A stretch of 64,000 bases of DNA from Roseovarius gaetbuli (GTDB lineage: Bacteria > Pseudomonadota > Alphaproteobacteria > Rhodobacterales > Rhodobacteraceae): positions 62,001 to 126,000 of the forward strand of contig NZ_FWFJ01000004.1 of the NCBI RefSeq assembly GCF_900172365.1, written 5' to 3'. Shown in pieces: positions 25,682-34,548 of this stretch. Within the stretch, counting starts at the first letter, position 1, and each line of letters begins with the position of its first letter. The notes beneath the pieces were generated by a model. That model saw only the letters and a program-made list of their open reading frames with translations, was not told the origin of the DNA and searched no databases. A program made the translations under genes and the position numbers.

Positions 25682-26110
25682 CTATTCCAGCGCGCTTTGC
25701 ACGATCCCGTCCAAAAGCGCCTGGACCTTCTGCATCTCGCCTTGCGGATAGGTGCGATGGCCAATCACCACCTCGCCGCCCTGATCCGCCACGAAGATGC
25801 TATAGGGGCAGTGGGCGATATTCATCGGGTTTACCTCCATCACTTCGCGCGACACCTGCGCCGAGCAGAACAGAAAAATATCGGCGGCATCGAATATCTT
25901 GACGTCACTGCCCACATCGGCGCCGGTCCGGTTCAGCATCTCACCGACATGGCTTGTGAAATCAATCACAAGCCCCTCGCCGACAATGGCGTTTTCCACC
26001 GCAAAGGTGGCATCCTCAAAGCTGCCGTTAAAGGGCGTGGTCACAACCTCTTGCGCCATGGCCGACACAGCCATCATTCCGAATATCGCGGCAAATACTG
26101 TCTGTTTCAT
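25682..26110 (-). CDS. Secreted DUF302 family protein
   Basis: A 142-residue periplasmic protein: signal peptide MKQTVFAAIFGMMAVSAMA, then a DUF302 domain (FEDATFAVENAIVGEGLVIDFTSHVGEML, later AHCPYSIFVAD and VVIGHRTYP). I used ATG 26110 with a GAGAGAGA ribosome-binding stretch. The gene follows soxF by 39 bases on the same strand, so it is probably the last gene of the sox operon. DUF302 proteins are small and of unknown role; the single cysteine (CPYS, near residue 103) is notable in a sulfur context. Confidence 0.8.
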   Translation of the reverse strand: MKQTVFAAIFGMMAVSAMAQEVVTTPFNGSFEDATFAVENAIVGEGLVIDFTSHVGEMLNRTGADVGSDVKIFDAADIFLFCSAQVSREVMEVNPMNIAHCPYSIFVADQGGEVVIGHRTYPQGEMQKVQALLDGIVQSALE

Positions 26111-26149
26111 GGTCTCTCTCCTTGGGTGAAAATCGGCGCCCACAGGCGC

Positions 26150-27418
26150 CTAGCCGAACATGTCGGCGGTGATGCCTGCATACCAGCCGATCGATTCCTG
26201 ATAGGTTGCCTTGCGCGTCGCGGCATCCTCGCCGGTTTGTGAAATGAACCCGTCGACCTTGGCGATCTTGTCGGCCGTCGCCTCATAGGTGGCGCCCACC
26301 TTGACCCCATCATCGGAATCAATCAGCGACCAGCAGGTATTGGTAAACTTGGCCGGGAACACCTTGGACCCGGTCAGCGCACCGCGCACCGCCATGGCAC
26401 AAACCTTGGCCTGGCTGTTGGCGGCAAAGCCCGATTTCGGCATGTCGCCCTGCGCGGCCGCATCGCCAAGCACATGCACATCCGGGTCAACCTTGCTCGA
26501 CAGATCGGCGGCATTGACCGGCACCCAATTGCCATCGGTGACACCGGCGATGTCGGCAATCCGCCCGGCCTTTTGCGCCGGGATAACGTTGCAGACGTCA
26601 ACCTTTTCGACCATCCCGTCGATGTCAATCGTCATGTCATCGGGATTGACCGACACGTTGGTGCCGCCAAAATCCGGGCCGATCCGCTCGATCATGCCGG
26701 TATAGTGACTTTGCCAGCCTTCCTCGAACAGCCCCTGCTTGGAGAACTTTTCCTTCGGGTCGATCACGAGAATTTTGGCGCTCGGGTTGATCTGCTTGAG
26801 AACATGCGCCACCATCGACACCCGCTCGTAAGGGCCCGGCGGACAGCGATAGGGGTTGGGCGGCGCGACAAGAGCAAAGGTGCCGCCCTCGGGCATCGCC
26901 ATGACCTGCGCCTTGAGCAATTCGCTCTGCGATCCGGCCTTATAGGCATGCGGCATGGCGTTTTGCGCGGCCACACTCCACCCCGGAACGGCATCCTCGA
27001 CGAAATCAATGCCGGGGCTGAGGATAAGCTTGTCATAAGACAATTGCGCACCCCCCGCGAGGGTCACGGTCTTGGCCGCGCGATCCACGTCAATCGCCCA
27101 GTCATGCACCACGTTGATCCCGTATTTGGCCGCCAGCGTGCCATAGGTATGCGAGATATCCTCAAGATCGGTGAACCCGGCGATATAGAGGTTGGAAAAG
27201 AAACAGGTGAAATAGCTGCGCGACGGCTCGACAAGGGTAACGTCGATCGCACCCTTGGAATCTTTGGCGAGATAGCGCGCCACCGTGGCCCCCCCGGCCC
27301 CGCCGCCGATTACCACCACGCGGGGTTTACCATGGCCGTCGGCCAGAACCGCAGGGGCCGACAACGCCGCAGCGGCAGCCGCTCCGGTTCCGATAAACTT
27401 TCGACGGTTCAATGTCAT
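26150..27418 (-). CDS. soxF: SoxF, flavocytochrome c sulfide dehydrogenase-type flavoprotein
   Basis: A 422-residue FAD protein with a twin-arginine leader (NRRKFIGTGAAAAAALSAP). The FAD-binding motif VVIGGGAGGATVARYL is near residue 35. Redox-active cysteines of the FCSD family appear in APPNPYRCPPGPYERV near residue 192 and in KFTNTCWSLI near 350. With the diheme protein SoxE it oxidises sulfide in the periplasm and can stimulate the Sox system. It follows soxE by 28 bases. Confidence 0.95.
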   Translation of the reverse strand: MTLNRRKFIGTGAAAAAALSAPAVLADGHGKPRVVVIGGGAGGATVARYLAKDSKGAIDVTLVEPSRSYFTCFFSNLYIAGFTDLEDISHTYGTLAAKYGINVVHDWAIDVDRAAKTVTLAGGAQLSYDKLILSPGIDFVEDAVPGWSVAAQNAMPHAYKAGSQSELLKAQVMAMPEGGTFALVAPPNPYRCPPGPYERVSMVAHVLKQINPSAKILVIDPKEKFSKQGLFEEGWQSHYTGMIERIGPDFGGTNVSVNPDDMTIDIDGMVEKVDVCNVIPAQKAGRIADIAGVTDGNWVPVNAADLSSKVDPDVHVLGDAAAQGDMPKSGFAANSQAKVCAMAVRGALTGSKVFPAKFTNTCWSLIDSDDGVKVGATYEATADKIAKVDGFISQTGEDAATRKATYQESIGWYAGITADMFG

Positions 27419-27446
27419 CTTGGTCTCCTCCCTAATACCCTGCGAT

Positions 27447-28148
27447 TCAATCGAGGGCCCCGAAATACGTTGCAAGCGCGGCAATCTCTTCGTTTGAAAG
27501 CCGCCCCGCCATCATCTGCATCACCGGATGCGAGCGTAGTTTCGCCTTATAGGCGTGCATGGCAACCACGAAATCATCTTCTGGCCAATGTGTGATCGAC
27601 GGAATGCCGTTGGCGCTGCCGTCAATCTGATGACAACTCACGCATTCGCTGCTTAGGTATTCGCCATATTCCGGGTCGCCCTGAAGCGCGAGAATTTCGG
27701 GTGCAACTGAATGATCCGTGCCGCGCGCAGTTGGCGCCGCCTCGGGGATATTCTGCGGATTGTCGGAAAACCGGCGCAGATAGGCGAGAAGATCGGCGCG
27801 TTCTTGCGCATCCTCCAACCCGCCAAAGCTCATCCGGGTTTTCGACACCAATGCGCGCGGATTGGCTATATAGGCATCAAGCCGCGACAAATCCCAGACC
27901 AGCCCGTCAACGCCTGCGCGCTTCATCGAGGCGGAATAGGCAAAACCGTCGTGCGCGGCGGCGGGCCGTCCGAACAACCCGTTAAGATGCGGCCCGATGG
28001 CGTCTTGCGCGCCCTTGCCGATCTCATGACAGCCGCTGCACATTTCAAAAACGTCGGCCCCGGCCTCGGCGTCACCGATGGCCTCTGACCGCGCTGTCCC
28101 TGCCGCGAAAATCACGGCAAGGACGAAGGGTAGAAACCGTTGGGGCAT
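27447..28148 (-). CDS. soxE: SoxE, diheme c-type cytochrome
   Basis: A 233-residue periplasmic cytochrome: signal peptide of about 22 residues, then two class I cytochrome c domains with heme motifs CSGCH near residue 37 and CVSCH near 168. Candidate axial methionines lie in TRMSFGGL and HPVMQMMAG. It is the electron-accepting partner of the SoxF flavoprotein. It lies between soxD and soxF, the normal Paracoccus order. Confidence 0.93.
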   Translation of the reverse strand: MPQRFLPFVLAVIFAAGTARSEAIGDAEAGADVFEMCSGCHEIGKGAQDAIGPHLNGLFGRPAAAHDGFAYSASMKRAGVDGLVWDLSRLDAYIANPRALVSKTRMSFGGLEDAQERADLLAYLRRFSDNPQNIPEAAPTARGTDHSVAPEILALQGDPEYGEYLSSECVSCHQIDGSANGIPSITHWPEDDFVVAMHAYKAKLRSHPVMQMMAGRLSNEEIAALATYFGALD

Positions 28149-28157
28149 GATCAGCCC

Positions 28158-29195
28158 CTAGTCGGCGAAGCTGGACAGATAAGCGGCAATGGCGGCCTGA
28201 TCTTCCTCGGATTTAAGCCCTGCAAAACCCATTTTCGTGCCTTTCATATAACCGCGCGGATTGGCCAGGAACGCCGAAATAGTCTCTTCGTTCCACACCA
28301 GCCCCTCGTCGGCCCTGGCCATGAGCGCCTTTGAGTACTTGAACCCTTCAACAGACCCGGCCGCACGACCCATGACACCGTTAAGCTGTGGCCCGGCCCG
28401 ATCCTTGGCACCTTCGCCAACCTGATGGCAAGCCTTGCATTTCTTGAACACCTTTTCACCGGCTTCAATCAACGCCGGATCGACGGCGGCAACTTCGGGC
28501 TCCGGCGCGGGCTCCGGTTCTGCAACCGCAACCGCAACCGGCTCTGCCTCAGCGGCCTCCGCCTCTTCCACATCCGGGGTCACGTCAAGCACGCGGGCGC
28601 GCATGGTGATCTTGACCTCATCCTTGCAGTTTTCCATGCAAGGCTCGCCCGTCCACTTGGCATATTCGGTTTCGGCGCGGTCATCGACGATAAAGCCCCC
28701 GGCATTGGGCATCTCGACCTCGGCGAAGTTCTCGTGGCTCAGGGTGAAATCCTCGTCCACGAGATTGTTGGAATAAAGGATATAGGCCGTGATGGCGTAA
28801 ACCTCGTCATTGCTCAGGCTCTGCGCATTGCCAAACGGCATCGAGCGGTTGACGTAATCCCAGACCGTCGAAAGATAGGGCCAGTATGACCCGACCGTCT
28901 TGAGCGGATCTTCGTGGTCAAGCGTATCCCAGCCCCCGGCCAGCTTGGGCCAATTGCCGACACCTTCGGCGAAATCCCCGTGACAGACGGCGCAATTCTC
29001 GGCGAACACCTCATCCCCGGTCCAGACATCGCCCGAGCCTTCGGGCAAACCGCGCCCATCGGGCATGATCTTGACATCCCAAGCGGCAATTTCCTCGGGC
29101 AGCGCGGGGCGGCCAAGGCCGAAGTCCCCGGCAAAAACGGCGGTGGCGCTGATGGCAAAGCCGGCGGCAAGGGTGAATTTAAGAAACTTCGACAT
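28158..29195 (-). CDS. soxD: SoxD, diheme cytochrome subunit of sulfane dehydrogenase SoxCD
   Basis: A 345-residue periplasmic diheme cytochrome, signal peptide near residues 1-22. Heme motif CAVCH sits near residue 62 and CKACH near 255. Between the two domains (about 200-240) is a low-complexity linker rich in Glu, Ala, Pro and Val. SoxD takes six electrons from SoxC as the sulfane sulfur on SoxY is oxidised. I start it at ATG 29195, which overlaps soxC by 17 bases, instead of the longer frame. Confidence 0.95.
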   Translation of the reverse strand: MSKFLKFTLAAGFAISATAVFAGDFGLGRPALPEEIAAWDVKIMPDGRGLPEGSGDVWTGDEVFAENCAVCHGDFAEGVGNWPKLAGGWDTLDHEDPLKTVGSYWPYLSTVWDYVNRSMPFGNAQSLSNDEVYAITAYILYSNNLVDEDFTLSHENFAEVEMPNAGGFIVDDRAETEYAKWTGEPCMENCKDEVKITMRARVLDVTPDVEEAEAAEAEPVAVAVAEPEPAPEPEVAAVDPALIEAGEKVFKKCKACHQVGEGAKDRAGPQLNGVMGRAAGSVEGFKYSKALMARADEGLVWNEETISAFLANPRGYMKGTKMGFAGLKSEEDQAAIAAYLSSFAD

Positions 29196-30450
29196 TCTCT
29201 GCCTCCCCGTTGGGCTTGACCCACCACGTCTGAATGCAATTGTTGTGATAGATTGAGTTGAGTCCACGCACTTCGCGCAGCTGTGTCTTGGTCGGCTGAA
29301 CATAGCCGGTCTCGTCCATGGCGCGGCTCTGCAACAGCATCTCTGTCCCGTCCCACGTGGTATCAAGATAGAACCGCGTCAGCGCCATACGCTCGCCGGG
29401 CTTGGCAAGGCGGGCGGTTTCCCATGTCTTGCCACCGTCCTTGGATACGTCCACCCGTGTGATGGCTCCCCGACCTGACCAAGCCAGGCCGGAGATCACC
29501 AAAGGCCCGGTTCCGTGAGTGATGGGCGCTTGCGGGCTGGGCGATGTCACGACAGATTTTGCATCCATCTCCCATGTCCATTTGCGGCTGGTGCCGTCTT
29601 CCAATGTATCGGTGTATTTGCTGGTCTCTTCGCGGCTTTGCACGGCGGCATCGGTCACCTCGATCCGGCGCAGCCATTTGACCCACATATTGCCTTCCCA
29701 ACCGGGCACGACAAGACGCACAGGATATCCGTGTTCCTTGCGCAACGCCTCGCCATTGGCCTTGAACGCGACAAGCACGTCATCAAGCGCCTTTTCCATC
29801 GGGATCGAACGCCCGTTCGACGACGCATCGGCGCCCTCGACGTAAACCCATTTACCCTCGGTCTTGACGCCCGCCTCTTCCAGGATCGTGCGCAGCGGCA
29901 CGCCGGTATATTCCATGTTGTGGATCATGCCGTGGGTGAACTGCGCGCCGTTCAACTGTGCGCCGGCCCATTCCATCCCGGTATTGGCCGCACATTCACA
30001 GAAATAGACGTGGTTCTCGCGCGGAAAGCGTTCAAGATCGGCGTATGTAAAGACCAGCGGCGTATCGACAAGACCGTTGATCATCAGGCGATAATCGTCC
30101 TTGGCAAGCTCGATCGCGCCGGAATGGTGCCGCTCGAACGCACAGCCCTGCGGCGTGATCGTGCCGTCAAGCGCATGGATCGGCGTAAAGTTGATCGAGC
30201 TGATCGTATCCGCCGTCAGCCAGTCAACATTGCGCCGCACCACGTCGTTTTCAAACTGGATCGGCAGGCCATAGGGCGTGACGTCAACGCCTTCGCCAAG
30301 ACCCTGCGCCCAGGGCTGTGGCTCGACTATCAGCGGATCGGGCGTTGCCGCCTTGGCCGCGCCCGCCGCAAGCGCACCGGCCCCCGCCGCTGCCGCTCCG
30401 CGCAGAAACCCGCGCCGTGATGTGGATTTGCCTTTGAAGGTCTCGGACAT
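29179..30450 (-). CDS. soxC: SoxC, molybdopterin sulfane dehydrogenase
   Basis: A 423-residue sulfite-oxidase-type molybdoenzyme with a twin-arginine leader (TSRRGFLRGAAAAGAGALAAG), so the cofactor is loaded before export. The molybdenum-binding cysteine is in VYFCECAANTG near residue 153, followed by MEWAGAQLNGAQFTHG. The C-terminal dimerisation domain begins near 300. With SoxD it oxidises the sulfane sulfur of SoxYZ-bound thiosulfate, which lets the cell avoid sulfur globules. Its need for molybdenum links it loosely to the tup genes 8 kb away. Confidence 0.96.
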   Translation of the reverse strand: MSETFKGKSTSRRGFLRGAAAAGAGALAAGAAKAATPDPLIVEPQPWAQGLGEGVDVTPYGLPIQFENDVVRRNVDWLTADTISSINFTPIHALDGTITPQGCAFERHHSGAIELAKDDYRLMINGLVDTPLVFTYADLERFPRENHVYFCECAANTGMEWAGAQLNGAQFTHGMIHNMEYTGVPLRTILEEAGVKTEGKWVYVEGADASSNGRSIPMEKALDDVLVAFKANGEALRKEHGYPVRLVVPGWEGNMWVKWLRRIEVTDAAVQSREETSKYTDTLEDGTSRKWTWEMDAKSVVTSPSPQAPITHGTGPLVISGLAWSGRGAITRVDVSKDGGKTWETARLAKPGERMALTRFYLDTTWDGTEMLLQSRAMDETGYVQPTKTQLREVRGLNSIYHNNCIQTWWVKPNGEAENVEVS

Positions 30451-30477
30451 GTTAAATGCCTCCTTTCAGCATGAACT

Positions 30478-32175
30478 TCACGCGCCAATCACTTTGACGC
30501 TGTTATTGGGTTCAACGCGCACAGTGCCCTGTTTGCGGATATGGCTTTCGACGACATCCCAGATCTGCGGCCCTTCGGTGCCCTCGTTGACCGAGGCCCA
30601 GCCGGCGACCTGATAGGTCTTGGAGGCATCAAGCGCCTCGCCGGTTTTCAACAGGGTCATATCGGTGATCCGGCTGCCCTGCGGCTTGGTGATATCAATC
30701 CGATAGCCAAGCCCGCCAAGCCGCACCATATCGCCGCCCTGCTGGTAATAGGGGTCGGGATTGAACAGGTTGTCCGCGACATCCTCAAGGATGACATGGA
30801 TAAACTCGCCGGTCATTTCGGTGCGATACGCCCGGCCATAGGTCATCGAGGTCACGTTCCAAATATCCTCTCGGGTGATATCCTGCCCCGGCAGGATCGA
30901 CGGCCCCCACCGCACACCGGGCGACATGGCGATATCGGCCTCGCGCTCGCTGATCAGGGCGTCACAGATAAGATCATCCCAGGTGCCGTTGAAGTTGCCG
31001 CGTCGGTACAAAAGGCTCTCGCTCTGGCCGATCACCTCACTCAGCTCTGCCATATAAGGCGCGCGCTGTGCGTCGATCACCTCGGTGACCGCCTTGTCCG
31101 GCTCGATCACATCGCTGAAAATCGGGATAAGCTTGTGGCGGAAGCCCATCATCCGGCCGTCGCGCACATCAAGATCGACGCGGCTGACGAATTTGCCGTT
31201 CGACCCGCTGGCGACGATGATCGTCTCGCCAACCAAAACCGGCTCGGGCAAGGCATCATGGGTGTGCCCCGACAGGATGACGTCAATGCCGGTGACCTTA
31301 CCGGCCATCTTCTTGTCGACGTCAAAACCGTTATGGCTGAGCACGACGACCAACTCGGCGCCCTTGGCGCGCACTTCGTCAACCATCGCCTGCATGTTCT
31401 CGTCGCGGATACCAAAGCTGTATTCCGGGAACATCCAGCCGGGATTGGCAATCGGCATGTAAGGAAAAGCCTGACCGATCACGGCAACATTGACGCCGCC
31501 GCGCTCGAAGAACTTGTAAGGCGGGAAGATATCAACCGGCTCGTCCCATTCCGCGTCAAAGATATTCTGGCCAAGGGCGGCAAAGGGCAATCCCTCGACA
31601 ATCTCCTGCACGCGCTCTGACCCGAGCGTGAATTCCCAGTGAAAGGTCATCGCATCCGGCTTCAATGCGTTCATCACGTTGACCATGTCCTGACCTTCGG
31701 TCTGGTAACAGGTGTAAGATCCGTGCCATGTGTCGCCGCCATCCAGCAGGATCGCATCAGGGCGGTCGGCGCGAATCGCGTTGATCACGGTCGACACCCG
31801 GTCAAGCCCGCCAACCCGGCCATAGGCCTGCGCAAGCGCCGAAAAATCGCCCGAGCTCAGTGCGTAATGCGAGGGGCTACCGTCGTCGATGCCATACATC
31901 TTGCGGAAATCGGCGCCGGTGACATGCGGCACCTGCCCCTTGTTGTCGCCCACGCCGATATTGATCGACGGCTCGCGGAAATAGATCGGCTTTAGCTGCG
32001 CGTGAATGTCGGTGATATGGATCAGCGACACATTGCCAAAGGTATCAAACTGCAAGAGCTGATCCTGCGTCAGCGCCTGTTGCGCCGCAACCCTCGACCA
32101 CTGGCCAAAGGATGACGCGCCCAGAATGGCCGAAGCCGCCATGCTCGTCTGAAGAAAATCACGCCGCGAGATCAT
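30478..32175 (-). CDS. soxB: SoxB, S-sulfosulfanyl-L-cysteine sulfohydrolase
   Basis: A 565-residue dimanganese hydrolase of the 5'-nucleotidase fold, the same size as the Paracoccus enzyme. It begins MISRRDFLQTSMAASAILG, a twin-arginine leader. Metal ligands are seen in LIHITDIHAQL near residue 50, LDGGDTWHGS near 165, and ILSGHTHDALP near 305. It releases sulfate from SoxY-bound intermediates. I used ATG 32175 with GGAAGGG 6 bases upstream rather than the ATG 24 bases earlier. A terminator hairpin and a SoxR-like site lie just upstream. Confidence 0.96.
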   Translation of the reverse strand: MISRRDFLQTSMAASAILGASSFGQWSRVAAQQALTQDQLLQFDTFGNVSLIHITDIHAQLKPIYFREPSINIGVGDNKGQVPHVTGADFRKMYGIDDGSPSHYALSSGDFSALAQAYGRVGGLDRVSTVINAIRADRPDAILLDGGDTWHGSYTCYQTEGQDMVNVMNALKPDAMTFHWEFTLGSERVQEIVEGLPFAALGQNIFDAEWDEPVDIFPPYKFFERGGVNVAVIGQAFPYMPIANPGWMFPEYSFGIRDENMQAMVDEVRAKGAELVVVLSHNGFDVDKKMAGKVTGIDVILSGHTHDALPEPVLVGETIIVASGSNGKFVSRVDLDVRDGRMMGFRHKLIPIFSDVIEPDKAVTEVIDAQRAPYMAELSEVIGQSESLLYRRGNFNGTWDDLICDALISEREADIAMSPGVRWGPSILPGQDITREDIWNVTSMTYGRAYRTEMTGEFIHVILEDVADNLFNPDPYYQQGGDMVRLGGLGYRIDITKPQGSRITDMTLLKTGEALDASKTYQVAGWASVNEGTEGPQIWDVVESHIRKQGTVRVEPNNSVKVIGA

Positions 32176-32204
32176 ATCGGACCCTTCCACATCCCGCATA
32201 GGTT

Positions 32205-32224
32205 ACATGCGGTTTTTTGAATGT
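32205..32224. promoter_or_regulatory. Candidate SoxR operator upstream of soxB (degenerate)
   Basis: On the plus strand ACATGC-GGTTTTTT-GAATGT; on the minus strand ACATTC-N8-GCATGT. One half-site (GAATGT) is perfect and the other has one change. It is 30-49 bases before soxB and downstream of the soxA-soxB hairpin. Confidence 0.4.
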
Positions 32225-32236
32225 TTTCCACTGAAG

Positions 32237-32267
32237 AAAACCCCGCCCGACGAAACGCCAGGCGGGG
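32237..32267 (-). terminator. Intrinsic terminator between soxA and soxB
   Basis: On the minus strand a CCCCGCC / GGCGGGG stem (32241-32247 and 32261-32267, 13-base loop) is followed by TTTTCTTC. It lies after the soxA stop and before soxB, inside the sox operon. On the plus strand a short T run also follows, so it may work both ways. Confidence 0.7.
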
Positions 32268-32276
32268 CCTTTTGAT

Positions 32277-33140
32277 TTAGTTTCTGATCGACGGTCCTTC
32301 GACCGAAAGACCGTTGCCGCGCGAAGCAACATAAAGCTCAAGCGCGATGAACTCGGGGCTGCCTGGCTTGAAGGTCTCGGCGCGGGTATCGCGCACGCAG
32401 CCCTTGAAGCGCGCATGGACCGCGTTCAGCTTGGTGTTCTTGAGACGATAGGTCGGAAAGCCGTTGATCTGGCCCTGGCTCAGGTGATCCGCGCGGATCA
32501 TCTTGCCATAGCTGTTCTCGTGGCAATTCGCACAAGACAACTCAAGCTGACCGGTACGGGTATAGTAGAGCTCTTTGCCCTGCTCCCAAGTCGACTGGAC
32601 TGGGCCGTCGATCGCCACATTCACCGGCATGCCACGCGAGACCGAAGCCAGAAGCGCGGTCATGTTGACCATGTCCCCGCCAGTGTACTTCCACTTTTCG
32701 GCACCCATGCGGTTTTCACGGCAATCGTTGATCTGCATCTCCAGAGTGCGAACTTCGCCAGCGGCCTCGTTCCACTTGGGATAGACCGCGCGCACGCCCT
32801 TCATGCTTTCGTCGGCGGCACCGTGACAGCTTGAACAAGACTTGCCCTCACTGCCATCCGCCGTCTCCCAGGTCTCTTGTGCCTGTTCGACAAAGATCAT
32901 GCCAGGATTGTCGAAATCATCGGCCTGCATAGCGCGGGTCTCTGTGCCGCGGAAATGCCAGCCGGAATAGATCTCGTCCATCGCATCCGAAAGATGCGCC
33001 GGGGCCGCCGTGCGGGTGACCATCTCGATCTCTTCGTTGACGATCAGCGTGTCTTCGACCGGATCGGCAAATGCCGATCCCGCCGCAATCACGCCGACGC
33101 TCATCAGAGCCGTCCAAAGATTTGTTTTTCTCATTCTCAT
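32277..33140 (-). CDS. soxA: SoxA, diheme c-type cytochrome of the SoxXA complex
   Basis: A 287-residue periplasmic cytochrome, signal peptide of about 25 residues. It has two heme motifs, CSSCH near residue 100 and CANCH near 201, so it is the diheme form. The active-site cysteine that carries the cysteine persulfide heme ligand is in FKGCVRDTR near 247. SoxXA joins thiosulfate oxidatively to SoxY. ATG 33140 (MRMRK) or the ATG 6 bases later is equally possible. Confidence 0.95.
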   Translation of the reverse strand: MRMRKTNLWTALMSVGVIAAGSAFADPVEDTLIVNEEIEMVTRTAAPAHLSDAMDEIYSGWHFRGTETRAMQADDFDNPGMIFVEQAQETWETADGSEGKSCSSCHGAADESMKGVRAVYPKWNEAAGEVRTLEMQINDCRENRMGAEKWKYTGGDMVNMTALLASVSRGMPVNVAIDGPVQSTWEQGKELYYTRTGQLELSCANCHENSYGKMIRADHLSQGQINGFPTYRLKNTKLNAVHARFKGCVRDTRAETFKPGSPEFIALELYVASRGNGLSVEGPSIRN

Positions 33141-33159
33141 CCCTCCCTGACGAGTGACC

Positions 33160-33489
33160 TTATTTCAGCGCGATTTTCTTGGCTTCCTCGTAGACAGAGC
33201 CATCATCGTCATACCAGGTGAACTTGAACTCACCGGCCTCGGGCACGGTGGCCTCGAATTCGAAATAAGGGTTGGTGGAAATCGCGGGCTCCATCTTCAC
33301 ATCAAGAACGCTCTCACCGTTGAATTCACAGGTGAAGCGGTTGATGATCGAGCGCGGGATAATGTTGCCGTCCGCGTCTTTGCGCTGACCGGATTCCATC
33401 GCGTGGTTGATCAGGGTCTTGATCGTCACTGCATCGCCAGCAGCGGCAGATTTCGGAACCTTGACGCGGGGTTTGACGTCTTGTGCCAT
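33160..33489 (-). CDS. soxZ: SoxZ, sulfur-carrier partner of SoxY
   Basis: A 109-residue protein matching SoxZ over its full length (RVKVPKSAAAGDAVTIKTLINHAMESGQR, and a C-terminal YDDDGSVYEEAKKIAL). It has no signal peptide and is exported together with SoxY through the Tat leader of SoxY. Located 24 bases after soxY. Confidence 0.95.
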   Translation of the reverse strand: MAQDVKPRVKVPKSAAAGDAVTIKTLINHAMESGQRKDADGNIIPRSIINRFTCEFNGESVLDVKMEPAISTNPYFEFEATVPEAGEFKFTWYDDDGSVYEEAKKIALK

Positions 33490-33513
33490 TGTCGTGTCTC
33501 CTTGAGATATGCC

Positions 33514-33930
33514 TTAGCCGCCGCAGCCGCCGATTGTGACCTTGACGTTGCTCGACGCCTGAACGAACGAGCCGTCCGCCATCTTGGCAATCGCCACCAC
33601 GTCCTGCGTGCCGGCAAGGCGGATGCGTGTCGACGCCGCCTGCGACGCCGCAAGTGCGCCAAAGGCAAAGGTCGCAACGCCCGGTGTCGGGTTGCCGGTG
33701 GCCAGCACCATGATCTGGCTTGCGCCGGGGGCCGAAACTTCGATCGGAACGGTGTTGCCGTTTTCCGCGATCTCGGGCGCAGTCAGGGTGATGCCACCCT
33801 CGCCAATCGCCGCGCCGCCGGTGAAGGCCGCGATAGCGTCCTCGGCGGCTGCCGTGGCCCGCAGGGGCAGACCAAAGGCCACGAACGCCCCTGCCCCCAT
33901 AACCATAACTTTCCGTCTGGTCAGTGTCAT
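33514..33930 (-). CDS. soxY: SoxY, covalent sulfur-carrier protein
   Basis: A 138-residue protein with a twin-arginine leader (LTRRKVMVMGAGAFVAFGLP) and the defining flexible C-terminus ending VTIGGCGG, whose cysteine carries the sulfur substrate through the Sox cycle. It is 40 bases after soxX and paired with soxZ. Confidence 0.96.
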   Translation of the reverse strand: MTLTRRKVMVMGAGAFVAFGLPLRATAAAEDAIAAFTGGAAIGEGGITLTAPEIAENGNTVPIEVSAPGASQIMVLATGNPTPGVATFAFGALAASQAASTRIRLAGTQDVVAIAKMADGSFVQASSNVKVTIGGCGG

Positions 33931-33970
33931 TGTGTCAAACTCCTGATCTCATTCATCCCGCAGGGGACGG

Positions 33971-34441
33971 TCATTCCTTAAGGGTCACCAGGTAGGCAAC
34001 CACGTCTTCAATCTGCTGCGCCGACAAAAGCGGGCCGAACGTGTCGTCGGGGGCCTCGCCGGTATAGGCGTTGCCCGGACGGATAAAGCCTTCGGTCTTG
34101 TAGAAAGACGGCATCATCGAGTCGGGGAACATCATCTTGGCGTTGGCAACGATGCCACGCAGTTCCTCTTCGCTCCAGCGTTCGCCGACCCCGTCAAGCG
34201 ACGGTCCGATCTCGCCCTGGAACGGCACATCGCTCAGGTCGCTGACCTGATGGCAGGCCACACAGTTGCCCAGGGATTTGTTGCCAACCACCTCGCGACC
34301 GCCGACCGCATCGCCGGGTGCACCGGACAGGGATTGGCTTACGCTGCCATCTTCGAATTTAACATCCGAAGGGGCCACCTCGGCGGCGGATACCGCAAAG
34401 CCTGTAAAGACCAGCGCCATCGTCATAATTGATCGTTTCAT
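33971..34441 (-). CDS. soxX: SoxX, monoheme cytochrome of the SoxXA complex
   Basis: A 156-residue periplasmic cytochrome c: signal peptide MKRSIMTMALVFTGFAVSA, heme motif CVACH near residue 63, candidate axial methionine in MMPSFYK. It receives electrons from SoxA. I used ATG 34441, which has GGGAGGA 5 bases before it. Two SoxR-like sites fill the 107-base gap to soxW, so soxX is the likely start of the structural sox transcript. Confidence 0.95.
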   Translation of the reverse strand: MKRSIMTMALVFTGFAVSAAEVAPSDVKFEDGSVSQSLSGAPGDAVGGREVVGNKSLGNCVACHQVSDLSDVPFQGEIGPSLDGVGERWSEEELRGIVANAKMMFPDSMMPSFYKTEGFIRPGNAYTGEAPDDTFGPLLSAQQIEDVVAYLVTLKE

Positions 34442-34456
34442 GCATCCTCCCTCAAC

Positions 34457-34476
34457 ACATTCAGATTTCCGTATAT
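34457..34476. promoter_or_regulatory. Candidate SoxR operator 2 in the soxW-soxX gap (degenerate)
   Basis: ACATTC-AGATTTCC-GTATAT, 16 bases upstream of the soxX start on the minus strand, close enough to block ribosome binding or transcription start. The left half ACATTC is identical to the soxV-soxS site; the right half is degenerate. Confidence 0.4.
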
Positions 34477-34508
34477 CATAGGACACAATTCCGTGACCAA
34501 ACAACAAT

Positions 34509-34528
34509 AAATTCGTCTTTTTGAATTT
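34509..34528. promoter_or_regulatory. Candidate SoxR operator 1 in the soxW-soxX gap (exact)
   Basis: AAATTC-GTCTTTTT-GAATTT contains the exact ATTC-N8-GAAT motif and extends to 6-base inverted arms (AAATTC/GAATTT). It lies 68-87 bases upstream of soxX. Confidence 0.6.
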
Positions 34529-34548
34529 AAAGCTATTTGAATGACCCC

